From Mesorhizobium sp. B2-1-8 (GTDB lineage Bacteria > Pseudomonadota > Alphaproteobacteria > Rhizobiales > Rhizobiaceae): a stretch of 64,000 nt of DNA. The translations under genes and the position numbers were made by a program. The stretch spans positions 430,462 to 494,461 of the forward strand of contig NZ_CP083953.1 in NCBI RefSeq assembly GCF_006442545.2, read 5' to 3'. Below are positions 25,291 through 33,180 of this stretch, piece after piece. Under the pieces are notes generated by a model, which was not told the DNA's origin, did not search any database, and saw nothing but the letters and a program-made list of their open reading frames with translations. Each line of letters starts with the position of its first letter. Position 1 is the stretch's first letter.

Positions 25291-26397
25291 ATGTCCAGCA
25301 CACCTGCAGTTGACCCCAAGGGGTCAGTAGTGATGGCGGATAATGGCGTCGTGGACTGCGACATCCATCCGTCTCCCCGGGACGGCAACGCGCTTAAGCC
25401 CTACCTGCCGCAGCGCTGGCGCGACCATCTCGACGTTTTCGGCGATCCCCAAAACGGCCCGTATGCAGCACAAAGCGATGCCTATCCGCGGTACGTGCCG
25501 CATACGGCGCGCCGCGACGCCTGGCCGCCGGTCGGCGGGGCTCCGGGCTCGGATGTGAACTTCATGCGCGAGCAACACTTAGACAAAAACAACATAACGC
25601 TAGGCATCCTGGAGCCGCTCGGCCTCGGCAACTCGGCGCGTAACCTTGATCTCGGAAACGCGGTTTGCACGGCCGTCAACGACTGGCAGGTTGCGGAGTT
25701 CGTTGATCGGGAGCCGCGCCTCCGCGCGTCCGTCCTCATCGTGCAGGATGACGCCGATGCCGCTGTCGCGGAAATCGAGAGGCGTGCGTCGGACTCGGCT
25801 TTCGCTCAGGTGCAACTGCCGTCCCTGACCACGGAACCGCTGGGGCACCGTCGCTACCGCAAGATCTTCGGTGCGGCTGCCCATCACGGTTTCCCCGTAG
25901 GCATCCATGTCGGTGGCCCGAGCGGCGCGCGTACGTCGAGCGGCTGGGGCTCCTATTACAACGAAGAACATTTCGCGCTAATCTTCTCGATGCAGACGCA
26001 GGTCATCAGCATGATACTGGAAGGCGTATTCGAGGATTTCCCCGACCTTCGCGTCATCTTGATCGAAGGTGGCGCAGCCTGGTCGATCAGCCTCGGTTAT
26101 CGTCTGGACCGGCTCTGGAAGACGCTACGCTCCGAGCATCCGCAGATCAAGCATCCGCCGTCCTCCTACCTGCGCAAGCACTTCTATTTCTCATCTCAGC
26201 CCGTCGAGGAGCCGGATGATCCGAACGATTTGCTCGGCCTCTATGAGCAGATCGGCTGGGATCGTGTGCTGTACGCTAGCGACTACCCGCACTGGGATTT
26301 CGACGATCCCAAGTATGCATTCAAGGCAGACATCCCGGACGACAAGCGGGCCATGTTACTGCGCAAGAATGCCAAAGGCCTCTACCGGTTGCTCTGA
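25291..26397 (+). CDS. Amidohydrolase-family (ACMSD-like) enzyme, second of pair
   Basis: A 368-residue paralogue of the preceding gene, with the same landmarks: VVDCDIHPSPRDG, REQHLDKNNITLGILEPLG, GFPVGIHVGGPSG, LRVILIEGGAAWSISL, and VLYASDYPHWDFDDP at the metal site. The two proteins share order and length of all segments but differ in the loops around the active site, so they may act on successive intermediates or form a heteromer. A strong hairpin lies 25 bases downstream. Confidence 0.88.
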   Translation: MSSTPAVDPKGSVVMADNGVVDCDIHPSPRDGNALKPYLPQRWRDHLDVFGDPQNGPYAAQSDAYPRYVPHTARRDAWPPVGGAPGSDVNFMREQHLDKNNITLGILEPLGLGNSARNLDLGNAVCTAVNDWQVAEFVDREPRLRASVLIVQDDADAAVAEIERRASDSAFAQVQLPSLTTEPLGHRRYRKIFGAAAHHGFPVGIHVGGPSGARTSSGWGSYYNEEHFALIFSMQTQVISMILEGVFEDFPDLRVILIEGGAAWSISLGYRLDRLWKTLRSEHPQIKHPPSSYLRKHFYFSSQPVEEPDDPNDLLGLYEQIGWDRVLYASDYPHWDFDDPKYAFKADIPDDKRAMLLRKNAKGLYRLL

Positions 26398-26422
26398 CGC
26401 GCCTCAGTGCGGATCTGAGGAC

Positions 26423-26446
26423 GCCCGACGCATTGATGCGTCGGGC
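26423..26446. terminator. Strong intercistronic hairpin
   Basis: Arms GCCCGACGCA and TGCGTCGGGC form a perfect 10-bp stem with loop TTGA. No U-run follows. It sits in the only sizeable gap (157 bases) of the operon, so it may attenuate or stabilise the mRNA between the transporter/hydrolase part and the electron-transfer part. Confidence 0.55.
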
Positions 26447-26554
26447 CGGTCTGCAGTGACCCCGACGAGCGCGGGCGTTGTCGGTTTATGGTGACTAGGG
26501 GGCGGAGCTGGCACCTTTCACATCTGCCTCGTGGTTAGCTTAGAAGGAAATCTT

Positions 26555-26878
26555 ATGAACTGGGTTCGCGTCGCATCTATTGACGATGTACCGGCAGGCG
26601 AGATGTTGGGCCTTACCGTCCAGTCGCGACGGGTCGCGATCTTTCACCTGGAAACAGGCGAGTTGCGCGCAACCACGAATGTCTGCACGCACGAATTTGC
26701 AGTTCTTACGGACGGCTGGTTCGAGGGGTGCGAAGTCGAATGTCCACTTCACGCTGGCCGGTTCGACGTCCGGACCGGGAAGGGACTTTGCCCTCCGATC
26801 GCCAGGGACCTCATTGTCTATGAAGTAAAGCTTGAGGGCAGCAATATCTATGTCGCGTTGCCCGAAGCCGAAGCGTGA
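26555..26878 (+). CDS. Rieske-type ferredoxin (dioxygenase ferredoxin-like)
   Basis: A 107-residue Rieske ferredoxin with ligands C44/H46 in NVCTHEFA and C63/H66 in CPLHAGRFDVRTG, the compact spacing of biphenyl/naphthalene-dioxygenase ferredoxins (BphF, NahAb type). ATG 26555 follows GAAGGAAA. It is followed ten bases later by the ferredoxin reductase gene, its obvious electron donor. In known systems this pair feeds a ring-hydroxylating oxygenase or a P450, but no terminal oxygenase is encoded in the window. Confidence 0.93.
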   Translation: MNWVRVASIDDVPAGEMLGLTVQSRRVAIFHLETGELRATTNVCTHEFAVLTDGWFEGCEVECPLHAGRFDVRTGKGLCPPIARDLIVYEVKLEGSNIYVALPEAEA

Positions 26879-26888
26879 TTGGCACCTA

Positions 26889-28100
26889 ATGAAAACGCAT
26901 ATTGTGATCGGCGCCGGCCAGGCCGGAGCGCACGCTGCCGTCTCGATGCGGCGGGCAGGCTTCGACGGGCGCATCGTTCTGCTGGGAGACGAGCTCGTCC
27001 ATTCCTATGAACGCCCTCCTCTCTCAAAGTCGTTCATCACGGAACTGGAAAGCGAGCGGATCGCAAACTTCTTTCCACTTTCCCACTATCTCAACGAGAA
27101 AGTACAAGTCCTCGCGGGTGTAGCCGCGGAAGCCATCGACCCAGCGGCCGGCGCAGTCAGCCTGGCGTTTGGCGGCAAGATACCCTTCGACAAGGTGATC
27201 CTCGCGACCGGCAGCCGGCCGCGCACGCTGTCGGTGCCGGGCAGCGATCGCGTCCTGACCCTCAGGACGTTTGCGGATGCCGTACAGATTAAGAAGGCCT
27301 TCACCTCCGGCCGCAAGGTAGTCTGCATCGGCGCGGGGGTAATCGGCCTGGAACTGGCCTCGGCGGCCATTTCGCGCGGATGTCAAGCCACCGTTTTGGA
27401 AGTCGGTGACCGCGTCATGGCCCGCTCTCTCGACAAGGCCGCTTCCAGGACAATCGAAGCGATGCACCGCGATGCAGGTGTCGAGTTTGCCTTCGGACAC
27501 TCGGTTGTTGCCGTCGAGCCACACGCTGTGGTCACCGATGTCGGTCTAAGGATACCGGCTGACGTCGTCGTTGCGGGGATTGGTGTCGATCGCAATGTCG
27601 CGCTTGCTCAATCGGCGGGAGTCTCTGTCGGCAAGGGCGTTTTGACAGACGCATCGGGACGGACGAACATCGATTGTGTTCTCGCTGCTGGTGAGGTCGC
27701 GGAGTTCTACTCGGAGCGCGAGGGCGCGCATGTTGTCCTAGAGACGTCGCGTCATGCCCAAATGCACGGCACGCTCGTTGGCCAGGTCGCGGCGGGCCAG
27801 GAACTAGCCTATGACGACGTTCCGTGGTTCTGGAGCGATCAGCATGGTGCAAACATTCAGGTCGCGGGCAGCCATCGGGCGGCTGGGTCGACGGTTTATC
27901 GCGGCGATCCGCTGAGCAAGAGCTTCTGTGCGTTCTACCTGAATTCGCAATCTGCGGTCGTCGGCGCTTTCGGCCTTAATGCGGGCCGCGATGTCTCCGC
28001 CGCCCTTCGACTGATACGCAGTGGAGCTGCCGCGGATCCGGAGATACTTGCGGATATCACCATTACGTCTGGGAAGCTCGTGTCGGCGCCCCGCGCCTGA
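26889..28100 (+). CDS. FAD/NAD-dependent ferredoxin reductase
   Basis: A 403-residue flavoprotein of the rubredoxin/ferredoxin reductase family. The FAD motif GAGQAGAHAA is at residues 8-17, YERPPLSKSF near 40-49, the NAD motif IGAGVIGLELASA near 148-160, and AAGEVAEF stands where the family usually has the aspartate-containing GDCA/GDVA motif. It has the C-terminal dimerisation-like domain of BphG/rhodocoxin reductases. It transfers electrons from NADH to a Rieske ferredoxin, most likely the one immediately upstream. Confidence 0.93.
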   Translation: MKTHIVIGAGQAGAHAAVSMRRAGFDGRIVLLGDELVHSYERPPLSKSFITELESERIANFFPLSHYLNEKVQVLAGVAAEAIDPAAGAVSLAFGGKIPFDKVILATGSRPRTLSVPGSDRVLTLRTFADAVQIKKAFTSGRKVVCIGAGVIGLELASAAISRGCQATVLEVGDRVMARSLDKAASRTIEAMHRDAGVEFAFGHSVVAVEPHAVVTDVGLRIPADVVVAGIGVDRNVALAQSAGVSVGKGVLTDASGRTNIDCVLAAGEVAEFYSEREGAHVVLETSRHAQMHGTLVGQVAAGQELAYDDVPWFWSDQHGANIQVAGSHRAAGSTVYRGDPLSKSFCAFYLNSQSAVVGAFGLNAGRDVSAALRLIRSGAAADPEILADITITSGKLVSAPRA

Positions 28101-28144
28101 GCGTCGTGCACTTGCGCATGGCCAGCGGAAAGAGAGAACGATAG

Positions 28145-29182
28145 ATGGCAAGTGTTGCAGCAAAGAACGTTGTCAAGAAGTATGGATCCGTCAACGTCCT
28201 GAAGGGCGTATCCCTTGACGTATCCGACGGCGAGTTTGTCGTCCTCGTTGGTCCATCGGGATGCGGAAAGTCCACACTGCTTCGTATGATCGCCGGACTG
28301 GAGGAAATTAGCGAAGGCGAAATTTCCATCGGGGGGGAAATTGTGAATGACTTCCTCCCGAAGGAGCGCAACATAGCGATGGTTTTCCAGAGCTATGCGC
28401 TCTACCCGCACATGTCCGTACATGAAAACATGAGCTTTTCGCTGAAGCTGAAGGGGGGCTCCAAGAACGAAATTGACCAGAAGGTCGGCCGTGCGGCGCA
28501 GATCCTCGGGCTTGAAAAGCTCTTGCACCGGCGACCGCGCGAGCTGTCCGGGGGACAGCGCCAGCGCGTGGCGATGGGTCGGGCAATCGTTCGTGACCCG
28601 CAAGTCTTCCTGTTCGATGAACCTCTGTCGAACCTCGATGCAAGCCTGCGCGTCCAGATGCGTTCGGAGATCAAGGAGTTGCACGAGCGGCTCGGCACGA
28701 CGATGATCTACGTAACACACGACCAGATTGAGGCGATGACGCTCGCCGACAGGATCGTTGTCATGCGCGACGGCCTGATCGAACAGATCGGCACGCCGCT
28801 CGAATTGTACGATAGCCCGAACAACAGGTTTGTTGCTGGATTTATAGGCTCGCCGGCGATGAACTTCATCAGCGGCGAAATGACCGATGGCGGCTTCAAG
28901 ACCAGTTCGGGCATCTTCTTGCCGTGCGATACGTCAAAGCGGTCTGCGGTCACCTATGGCATTCGTCCGGAACATCTGCATCTCCATCAGGAAGGCGTCG
29001 AGGTCAGCGTAAGCCTCATCGAGCCGACTGGCGCGGAAACCCAGGTTGCCGCCCATCTGGGCGACGATCCCATCATAGGCGTGTTCCGGGGGCGGGTCTC
29101 CGCGCAGCGCGGGAGCGTCATGTGGGTCAAGGCTGATCTGGAATGCGTCCACCTGTTTGACAGCGCCGGGAAGCGGGTCTGA
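28145..29182 (+). CDS. CUT1 ABC transporter ATP-binding protein (UgpC/MalK-like)
   Basis: A 345-residue ATPase with Walker A GPSGCGKS at 36-43, the signature LSGGQRQRVAMGRA, Walker B FLFDEPLSNLDA, the switch histidine in YVTHDQIEAM, and a C-terminal OB-fold regulatory domain (FIGSPAMNFI onward). It energises the permeases at 21069 and 22010, although five genes separate them. Its position after the ferredoxin reductase shows that the enzymes are embedded inside the transporter operon. Confidence 0.95.
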   Translation: MASVAAKNVVKKYGSVNVLKGVSLDVSDGEFVVLVGPSGCGKSTLLRMIAGLEEISEGEISIGGEIVNDFLPKERNIAMVFQSYALYPHMSVHENMSFSLKLKGGSKNEIDQKVGRAAQILGLEKLLHRRPRELSGGQRQRVAMGRAIVRDPQVFLFDEPLSNLDASLRVQMRSEIKELHERLGTTMIYVTHDQIEAMTLADRIVVMRDGLIEQIGTPLELYDSPNNRFVAGFIGSPAMNFISGEMTDGGFKTSSGIFLPCDTSKRSAVTYGIRPEHLHLHQEGVEVSVSLIEPTGAETQVAAHLGDDPIIGVFRGRVSAQRGSVMWVKADLECVHLFDSAGKRV

Positions 29183-29313
29183 GGCAGCACGCCAGCCTTG
29201 CCGGGGCGATCGGGTCTCAGGGCCGGCAATGCCCATCGACCCTGACTACTCGCGCGTGCCCCATCCGGTTCTGACACCCAGCCGACGAGCACCTTAAACG
29301 GTGCCAGCCTTTG

Positions 29314-30063
29314 TCAGTGGTCGCTTCTCATGATCGATCCGTTGCGTGCTTGATATTCAAGAAGGTCGGTTCGGTACTTTTCCGAATGTTCGAGATGGCG
29401 CGCCATTTCGTTGGCCATAGCTTCCGGCTCGCCGCGTTCCAACACATCAATAAGCTGACGGTGTTCTTCGACCTCCTCTTGCCAGTTGGCGATGAAAGGC
29501 AAGAACGGAACCTGATTTCGTTTAAGCACTTGCATTATCAGCTCATAGATGGATGACAGCAGGCGGTTGCGTGCTGCCTGAACAATCAGGAAATGAATCT
29601 CAAGGAACCTGGGCCAGGGCAAAGCGGCGTTTGCTTTCGCCTGACTCTCAATGTGCTCGAGATTAGTACGCATCCGCTTGATCTCGCGCCGCGTGACGCT
29701 CTCGGCCGCAAGCTGACAGGCTGCAAGTTCTACGATACGCCGGACTTCATGTACCTCCTCGTGCGAAGGATCCCGCAAGGCGCGAAGAACGGCATCGAAC
29801 TCGCCGGATGCTGTTGGATCAGCAACAAATGCTCCAGCGCGACCTCTGGCAATCAAGAGGCCTTTGGTCATCAAGATCTGCTTGGCCTCTCGAACCGTCG
29901 ATCTGCCTACATGAAGCGCTGACGCAAGCTCTGCCTCGGATGGCAGCTGGTCGCCGGGCGAAAGCAGGCCGTCGAGGATAAGTTTTTCAAGCCGTTCCGC
30001 AACTTTATCAGACACCGATTGAATGCGTACCGGTGTGATTAGATCGAGCGCGATCTTCGCCAT
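29314..30063 (-). CDS. GntR/FadR-family transcriptional regulator
   Basis: A 249-residue regulator: winged helix at the N terminus (KLILDGLLSPGDQLPSEAEL, then ASALHVGRSTVREA) and an all-helical FadR-type ligand domain. GGAGGGAG precedes the ATG. Divergent from the amino-acid transporter operon, it faces a perfect inverted repeat at 30082-30102 that is the obvious operator. FCD-domain regulators usually respond to organic or amino acids, consistent with the genes it faces. Confidence 0.94.
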   Translation of the reverse strand: MAKIALDLITPVRIQSVSDKVAERLEKLILDGLLSPGDQLPSEAELASALHVGRSTVREAKQILMTKGLLIARGRAGAFVADPTASGEFDAVLRALRDPSHEEVHEVRRIVELAACQLAAESVTRREIKRMRTNLEHIESQAKANAALPWPRFLEIHFLIVQAARNRLLSSIYELIMQVLKRNQVPFLPFIANWQEEVEEHRQLIDVLERGEPEAMANEMARHLEHSEKYRTDLLEYQARNGSIMRSDH

Positions 30064-30081
30064 GCTCCCTCCAGGTCCACC

Positions 30082-30131
30082 CTTGTCTGAAAATCAGACA
30101 AGTGCTGCAATTGACGCTAATATCAGACAAG
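30082..30131. promoter_or_regulatory. FadR-type operator between GntR gene and transporter
   Basis: CTTGTCTGA (30082-30090), spacer AAA, TCAGACAAG (30094-30102) is a perfect 9-bp inverted repeat. A further half site, ATCAGACAAGG, lies at 30122-30132. The arrangement suits one dimer plus a weaker second contact, placed 18 bases from the regulator start and about 70 bases before the binding-protein start, so it can control both. Confidence 0.75.
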
Positions 30132-30173
30132 GCGTAGGAATTGCCAATCCAAAATGGACCAAAGGAGGAAAAA

Positions 30174-30998
30174 ATGACCAGAAGCTTATTGAAGGTCGCG
30201 CAATTGGCGTTTGCCGGCATGGCGTTGTGCTTCGCAGCCGTGTCGTCGTCCTCAGCGCAATCGCAAGAACCGTCGTCAGACATTCTCCAGCAGGTGCTGG
30301 GACATGGGACGTTGCGCGTGGGCGAGTGCATGGGACTCGCGCCGTTTGCTGTCTACAACGCAAACAACGAACCAGAAGGATACGACATCGATATTGCGAA
30401 CGAACTCGGTGCTGGCCTCGGCGTCAAGGTCGAGATTGTCAATGTTGACCCGGCAGCACGCATTCCCAGCCTGGAAACCGGCAAGGTTGACGTTGTTTTC
30501 TGTGACACAACCAGGACGCTCGATCGTGTGAAGAAGGTCTCGTTTACCGACACCTACGATGTGACCGGCACTGTCATTATGTCGGCGAAGGATGCTCCGG
30601 TAAATTCGCTTGCAGAGTTGAACGGGAAGTCGGTCGCAATCGTTAAAGGCACGCCCTATAGCGACGTTGTGAAGAAGGCAGCGCCTACTGCGCAGATCAT
30701 TTCCTTCAATTCTCCGGCTGATATTGTCACAGCCGTGAAGCAGGGCCAGGCGGCGGCAGCGATCGAGAACTCCGCATTCCTGAACTACGCGGCCAAGCTT
30801 GATCCGAGCTTCCATGTTACCAGCGACAGCGTAATCGAGCTCTACTACAACAGCTTCGCAATCCCGCAAGGGCAACCGAACTGGCTGGCGTTCCTGAACG
30901 AGTTCATCTTTGAGCTTAACACCTCGGGAAAGAACGCGCAGCTGTATAAGAAGTGGTTCGGCGTAGAGCCGCCATTTCCTCTGAATCCGAAGTTCTAA
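30174..30998 (+). CDS. Polar amino-acid ABC transporter substrate-binding protein
   Basis: A 274-residue family 3 solute-binding protein. ATG 30174 follows AAAGGAGG. The signal peptide (MTRSLLKVAQLAFAGMALC onward) is likely cleaved after SSSAQS. The mature protein shows LRVGECMGLAPFAVYNANNE, then GYDIDIANELGAGL, DVVFCDTTRT and VSFTDTY, typical for amino-acid binders. It delivers ligand to the two permeases downstream. The typical ligand-binding arginine motif is not obvious, so the ligand may not be a standard amino acid. Confidence 0.93.
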   Translation: MTRSLLKVAQLAFAGMALCFAAVSSSSAQSQEPSSDILQQVLGHGTLRVGECMGLAPFAVYNANNEPEGYDIDIANELGAGLGVKVEIVNVDPAARIPSLETGKVDVVFCDTTRTLDRVKKVSFTDTYDVTGTVIMSAKDAPVNSLAELNGKSVAIVKGTPYSDVVKKAAPTAQIISFNSPADIVTAVKQGQAAAAIENSAFLNYAAKLDPSFHVTSDSVIELYYNSFAIPQGQPNWLAFLNEFIFELNTSGKNAQLYKKWFGVEPPFPLNPKF

Positions 30999-31061
30999 AA
31001 ATCAAAATCCGGTCTACTCTCAGAACCGGACGAAATTGCTGCGCATCATATAGGTGGGGAC

Positions 31062-31778
31062 GTGAACGACTTTTATTACTTGTTGTCGCGATACCTGCCT
31101 ATGTTTTTTGATGGCATGAGGACAACCGCGGCTGTATCGGTATTTGGGTTCATGCTCGCGTTCGGTGTCGGACTAGGTGGTGCCGCAGCTCGGCAGTCGA
31201 ACTCCCGGATTTTGACGACGGTCGCGGCCGGATATGTCGAAATCATCCGTAATACGCCGATGCTTCTTCAGGTGTTCATAATCTACTTTGGACTGCCGTC
31301 GATAGGTTTGAAGTTCTCGAACTATCAAGCGGCCATTATAGCCCTGGGGATTAGCGGGGGCGGCTACCTCATTGAGATTTTCAGGTCCGGGTTCGCGGCA
31401 ATTCCACGAGGGCAGCGGGAGGCGGCAAGCACGCTCGGTCTATCCCCTGCAGACACGTATTTCAGCGTCTTGCTCCCTCAGGCGATGAGGATCGTCTACC
31501 CGCCCACCGTAGGACAGTTTCTTCAAATGGTGCTCGGCTCGAGCCTGCTGTCGGTAATCGGACTGACGGAGATTACAGGTCAGGCGCAGGTCATCAACGA
31601 AGAAACGTTCATGTCGATGCCGACCTTCATCATTGCTCTTTTCGCCTATCTGGTCCTCACGAACGCGATCTCGCTTTGCGCGACTATTGCCGGGCGATTT
31701 CTATTCAAGCCGCCGCTCCACGTGGTTCAGGGCCAAATGAAGAGCCCTCGAAATTTTCTGCGCCGGGTCAAAGGATAG
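31062..31778 (+). CDS. Polar amino-acid ABC transporter permease
   Basis: A 238-residue HisMQ-type permease starting at GTG 31062 after GGTGGGG. It has about five hydrophobic segments and the coupling loop GQREAASTLGLSPADTYF near 125-142, preceded by VEIIRNTPMLLQVFIIYFGL. Together with the next permease it forms the channel. Confidence 0.93.
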   Translation: MNDFYYLLSRYLPMFFDGMRTTAAVSVFGFMLAFGVGLGGAAARQSNSRILTTVAAGYVEIIRNTPMLLQVFIIYFGLPSIGLKFSNYQAAIIALGISGGGYLIEIFRSGFAAIPRGQREAASTLGLSPADTYFSVLLPQAMRIVYPPTVGQFLQMVLGSSLLSVIGLTEITGQAQVINEETFMSMPTFIIALFAYLVLTNAISLCATIAGRFLFKPPLHVVQGQMKSPRNFLRRVKG

Positions 31779-31784
31779 CAAGCA

Positions 31785-32435
31785 ATGATTTGGGCTGAAA
31801 TTTGGGGAAGCCGCGTACAGATTCTGGCGGGTCTCGAAGGAACGATCAGGATCTCGATCATTGCCCTGGTAACAAGCACGCTGTTTGGGGGGCTTGTCGG
31901 CATACTCAATGCGCGTGGTCCAAGGTTGCTCAAGCGGTTTCTCAGAATCTACATTGAAATCTGTCGTGGTTCCCCGCTCCTTGTTCAGCTGCTGCTTGTC
32001 TATTTTGGGTCGGCCTATCTTGGGTTCGGCGGGGTCACAGCCCTCGCGGCCGTTATCGTGACGCTGACCCTTTACGAAGGCGCCTACATCTCGGAAATTG
32101 TGAGGTCTGGCCTGGAGGCGGTACCCAAGGGGCAGGAGGAGGCCGCAAGGTCCGTCGGCCTCAACACTTTTCAACGCTTGCGATACGTCCTTCTGCCGCA
32201 AGCAGTACGCATAGTAATGCCAGCTCTAGTCGGACAGTGGATTTCCTTGGTGAAGGATTCCGCTCTGTCCTCGATCATCGGATACAGCGATCTCATCCAG
32301 CAGGGCCAAGCTATCTACGCGCGGCTAGGCCATCCATTTGCAGTGCTGTCTGTGATCGGCGCCGCTTATTTCTTGATCTGCTCGCCATTGACGATGCTGG
32401 CACGCCGGCTTGAACGCAGGAGAGTTCGGACATGA
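31785..32435 (+). CDS. Polar amino-acid ABC transporter permease
   Basis: A 216-residue second HisMQ-type permease, six bases after the first. It shows IEICRGSPLLVQLLLVYFGS and the coupling loop KGQEEAARSVGLNTFQRLRY. Its end overlaps the ATPase start by four bases. Confidence 0.93.
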   Translation: MIWAEIWGSRVQILAGLEGTIRISIIALVTSTLFGGLVGILNARGPRLLKRFLRIYIEICRGSPLLVQLLLVYFGSAYLGFGGVTALAAVIVTLTLYEGAYISEIVRSGLEAVPKGQEEAARSVGLNTFQRLRYVLLPQAVRIVMPALVGQWISLVKDSALSSIIGYSDLIQQGQAIYARLGHPFAVLSVIGAAYFLICSPLTMLARRLERRRVRT

Positions 32436-33160
32436 TTGTCACTATGAACAATGTTCACAAGGCGTTCGGTCCAACAGAAGTCTTGAAGGGTATCGACCTT
32501 GAGGTGGACCAGGGCGAAGTCGTGGCAATCATTGGTGCCAGCGGATCGGGCAAAAGCACCATCCTCAGGATCGTCAACAATCTTGAGACGGCCGACAAGG
32601 GCCAAGTCTGGATCTGCGACGTGCCGGTTCACGATCCCAAGCTGGCTCACAAGGTCCATGGTCGTGTTGGCATGGTCTTTCAGCAGTTCAATCTGTTCCC
32701 GCACCTGGACGCGGCTGAGAACGTCATGCTCGCGCTGAGGCGCGTGAAGAAGATGTCCAAGGCCGAAGCTGAAAGTGTCGCGAAGGAGGTCCTCCGCAAA
32801 GTTGGGATGGCGGATCATTGGAGCAAGTATCCAATTCAGCTCTCTGGAGGCCAGCAACAGAGAGTAGCGATCGCGAGGTCCCTGGCCCTTGAGCCTCGCC
32901 TGATGCTGTTTGACGAAGCGACCTCAGCCCTAGACCCGGAACTGGTCGGCGAGGTCACAGGCGTCATGCGTCAATTGGCTAAGGACGGCATGAGCATGAT
33001 GATCGTCACTCACGAGATGCGGTTCGCCCGGGAAATCGCCGACCGGGTTCTGTTTATCGACAAAGGCATAATCGTCGAACAGGGGCCGCCGAGCGCTGTC
33101 TTTGGCTCGCCTCAAAACGAAAGAACGCAGCGCTTTCTTTCGAGTGTTTTCAACATTTAA
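32432..33160 (+). CDS. Polar amino-acid ABC transporter ATPase (GlnQ/HisP-like)
   Basis: A 242-residue ATPase with Walker A GASGSGKS at 35-42, the signature LSGGQQQRVAIARSLA, Walker B LMLFDEATSALDPE and the His switch VTHEM. The usual DEPTSALD proline is replaced by alanine (DEATSALD), a known variant in this family. It completes a four-gene importer starting at 30174. Confidence 0.95.
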   Translation: MIVTMNNVHKAFGPTEVLKGIDLEVDQGEVVAIIGASGSGKSTILRIVNNLETADKGQVWICDVPVHDPKLAHKVHGRVGMVFQQFNLFPHLDAAENVMLALRRVKKMSKAEAESVAKEVLRKVGMADHWSKYPIQLSGGQQQRVAIARSLALEPRLMLFDEATSALDPELVGEVTGVMRQLAKDGMSMMIVTHEMRFAREIADRVLFIDKGIIVEQGPPSAVFGSPQNERTQRFLSSVFNI

Positions 33161-33180
33161 TTGAATCCGGAGAAACGTCT

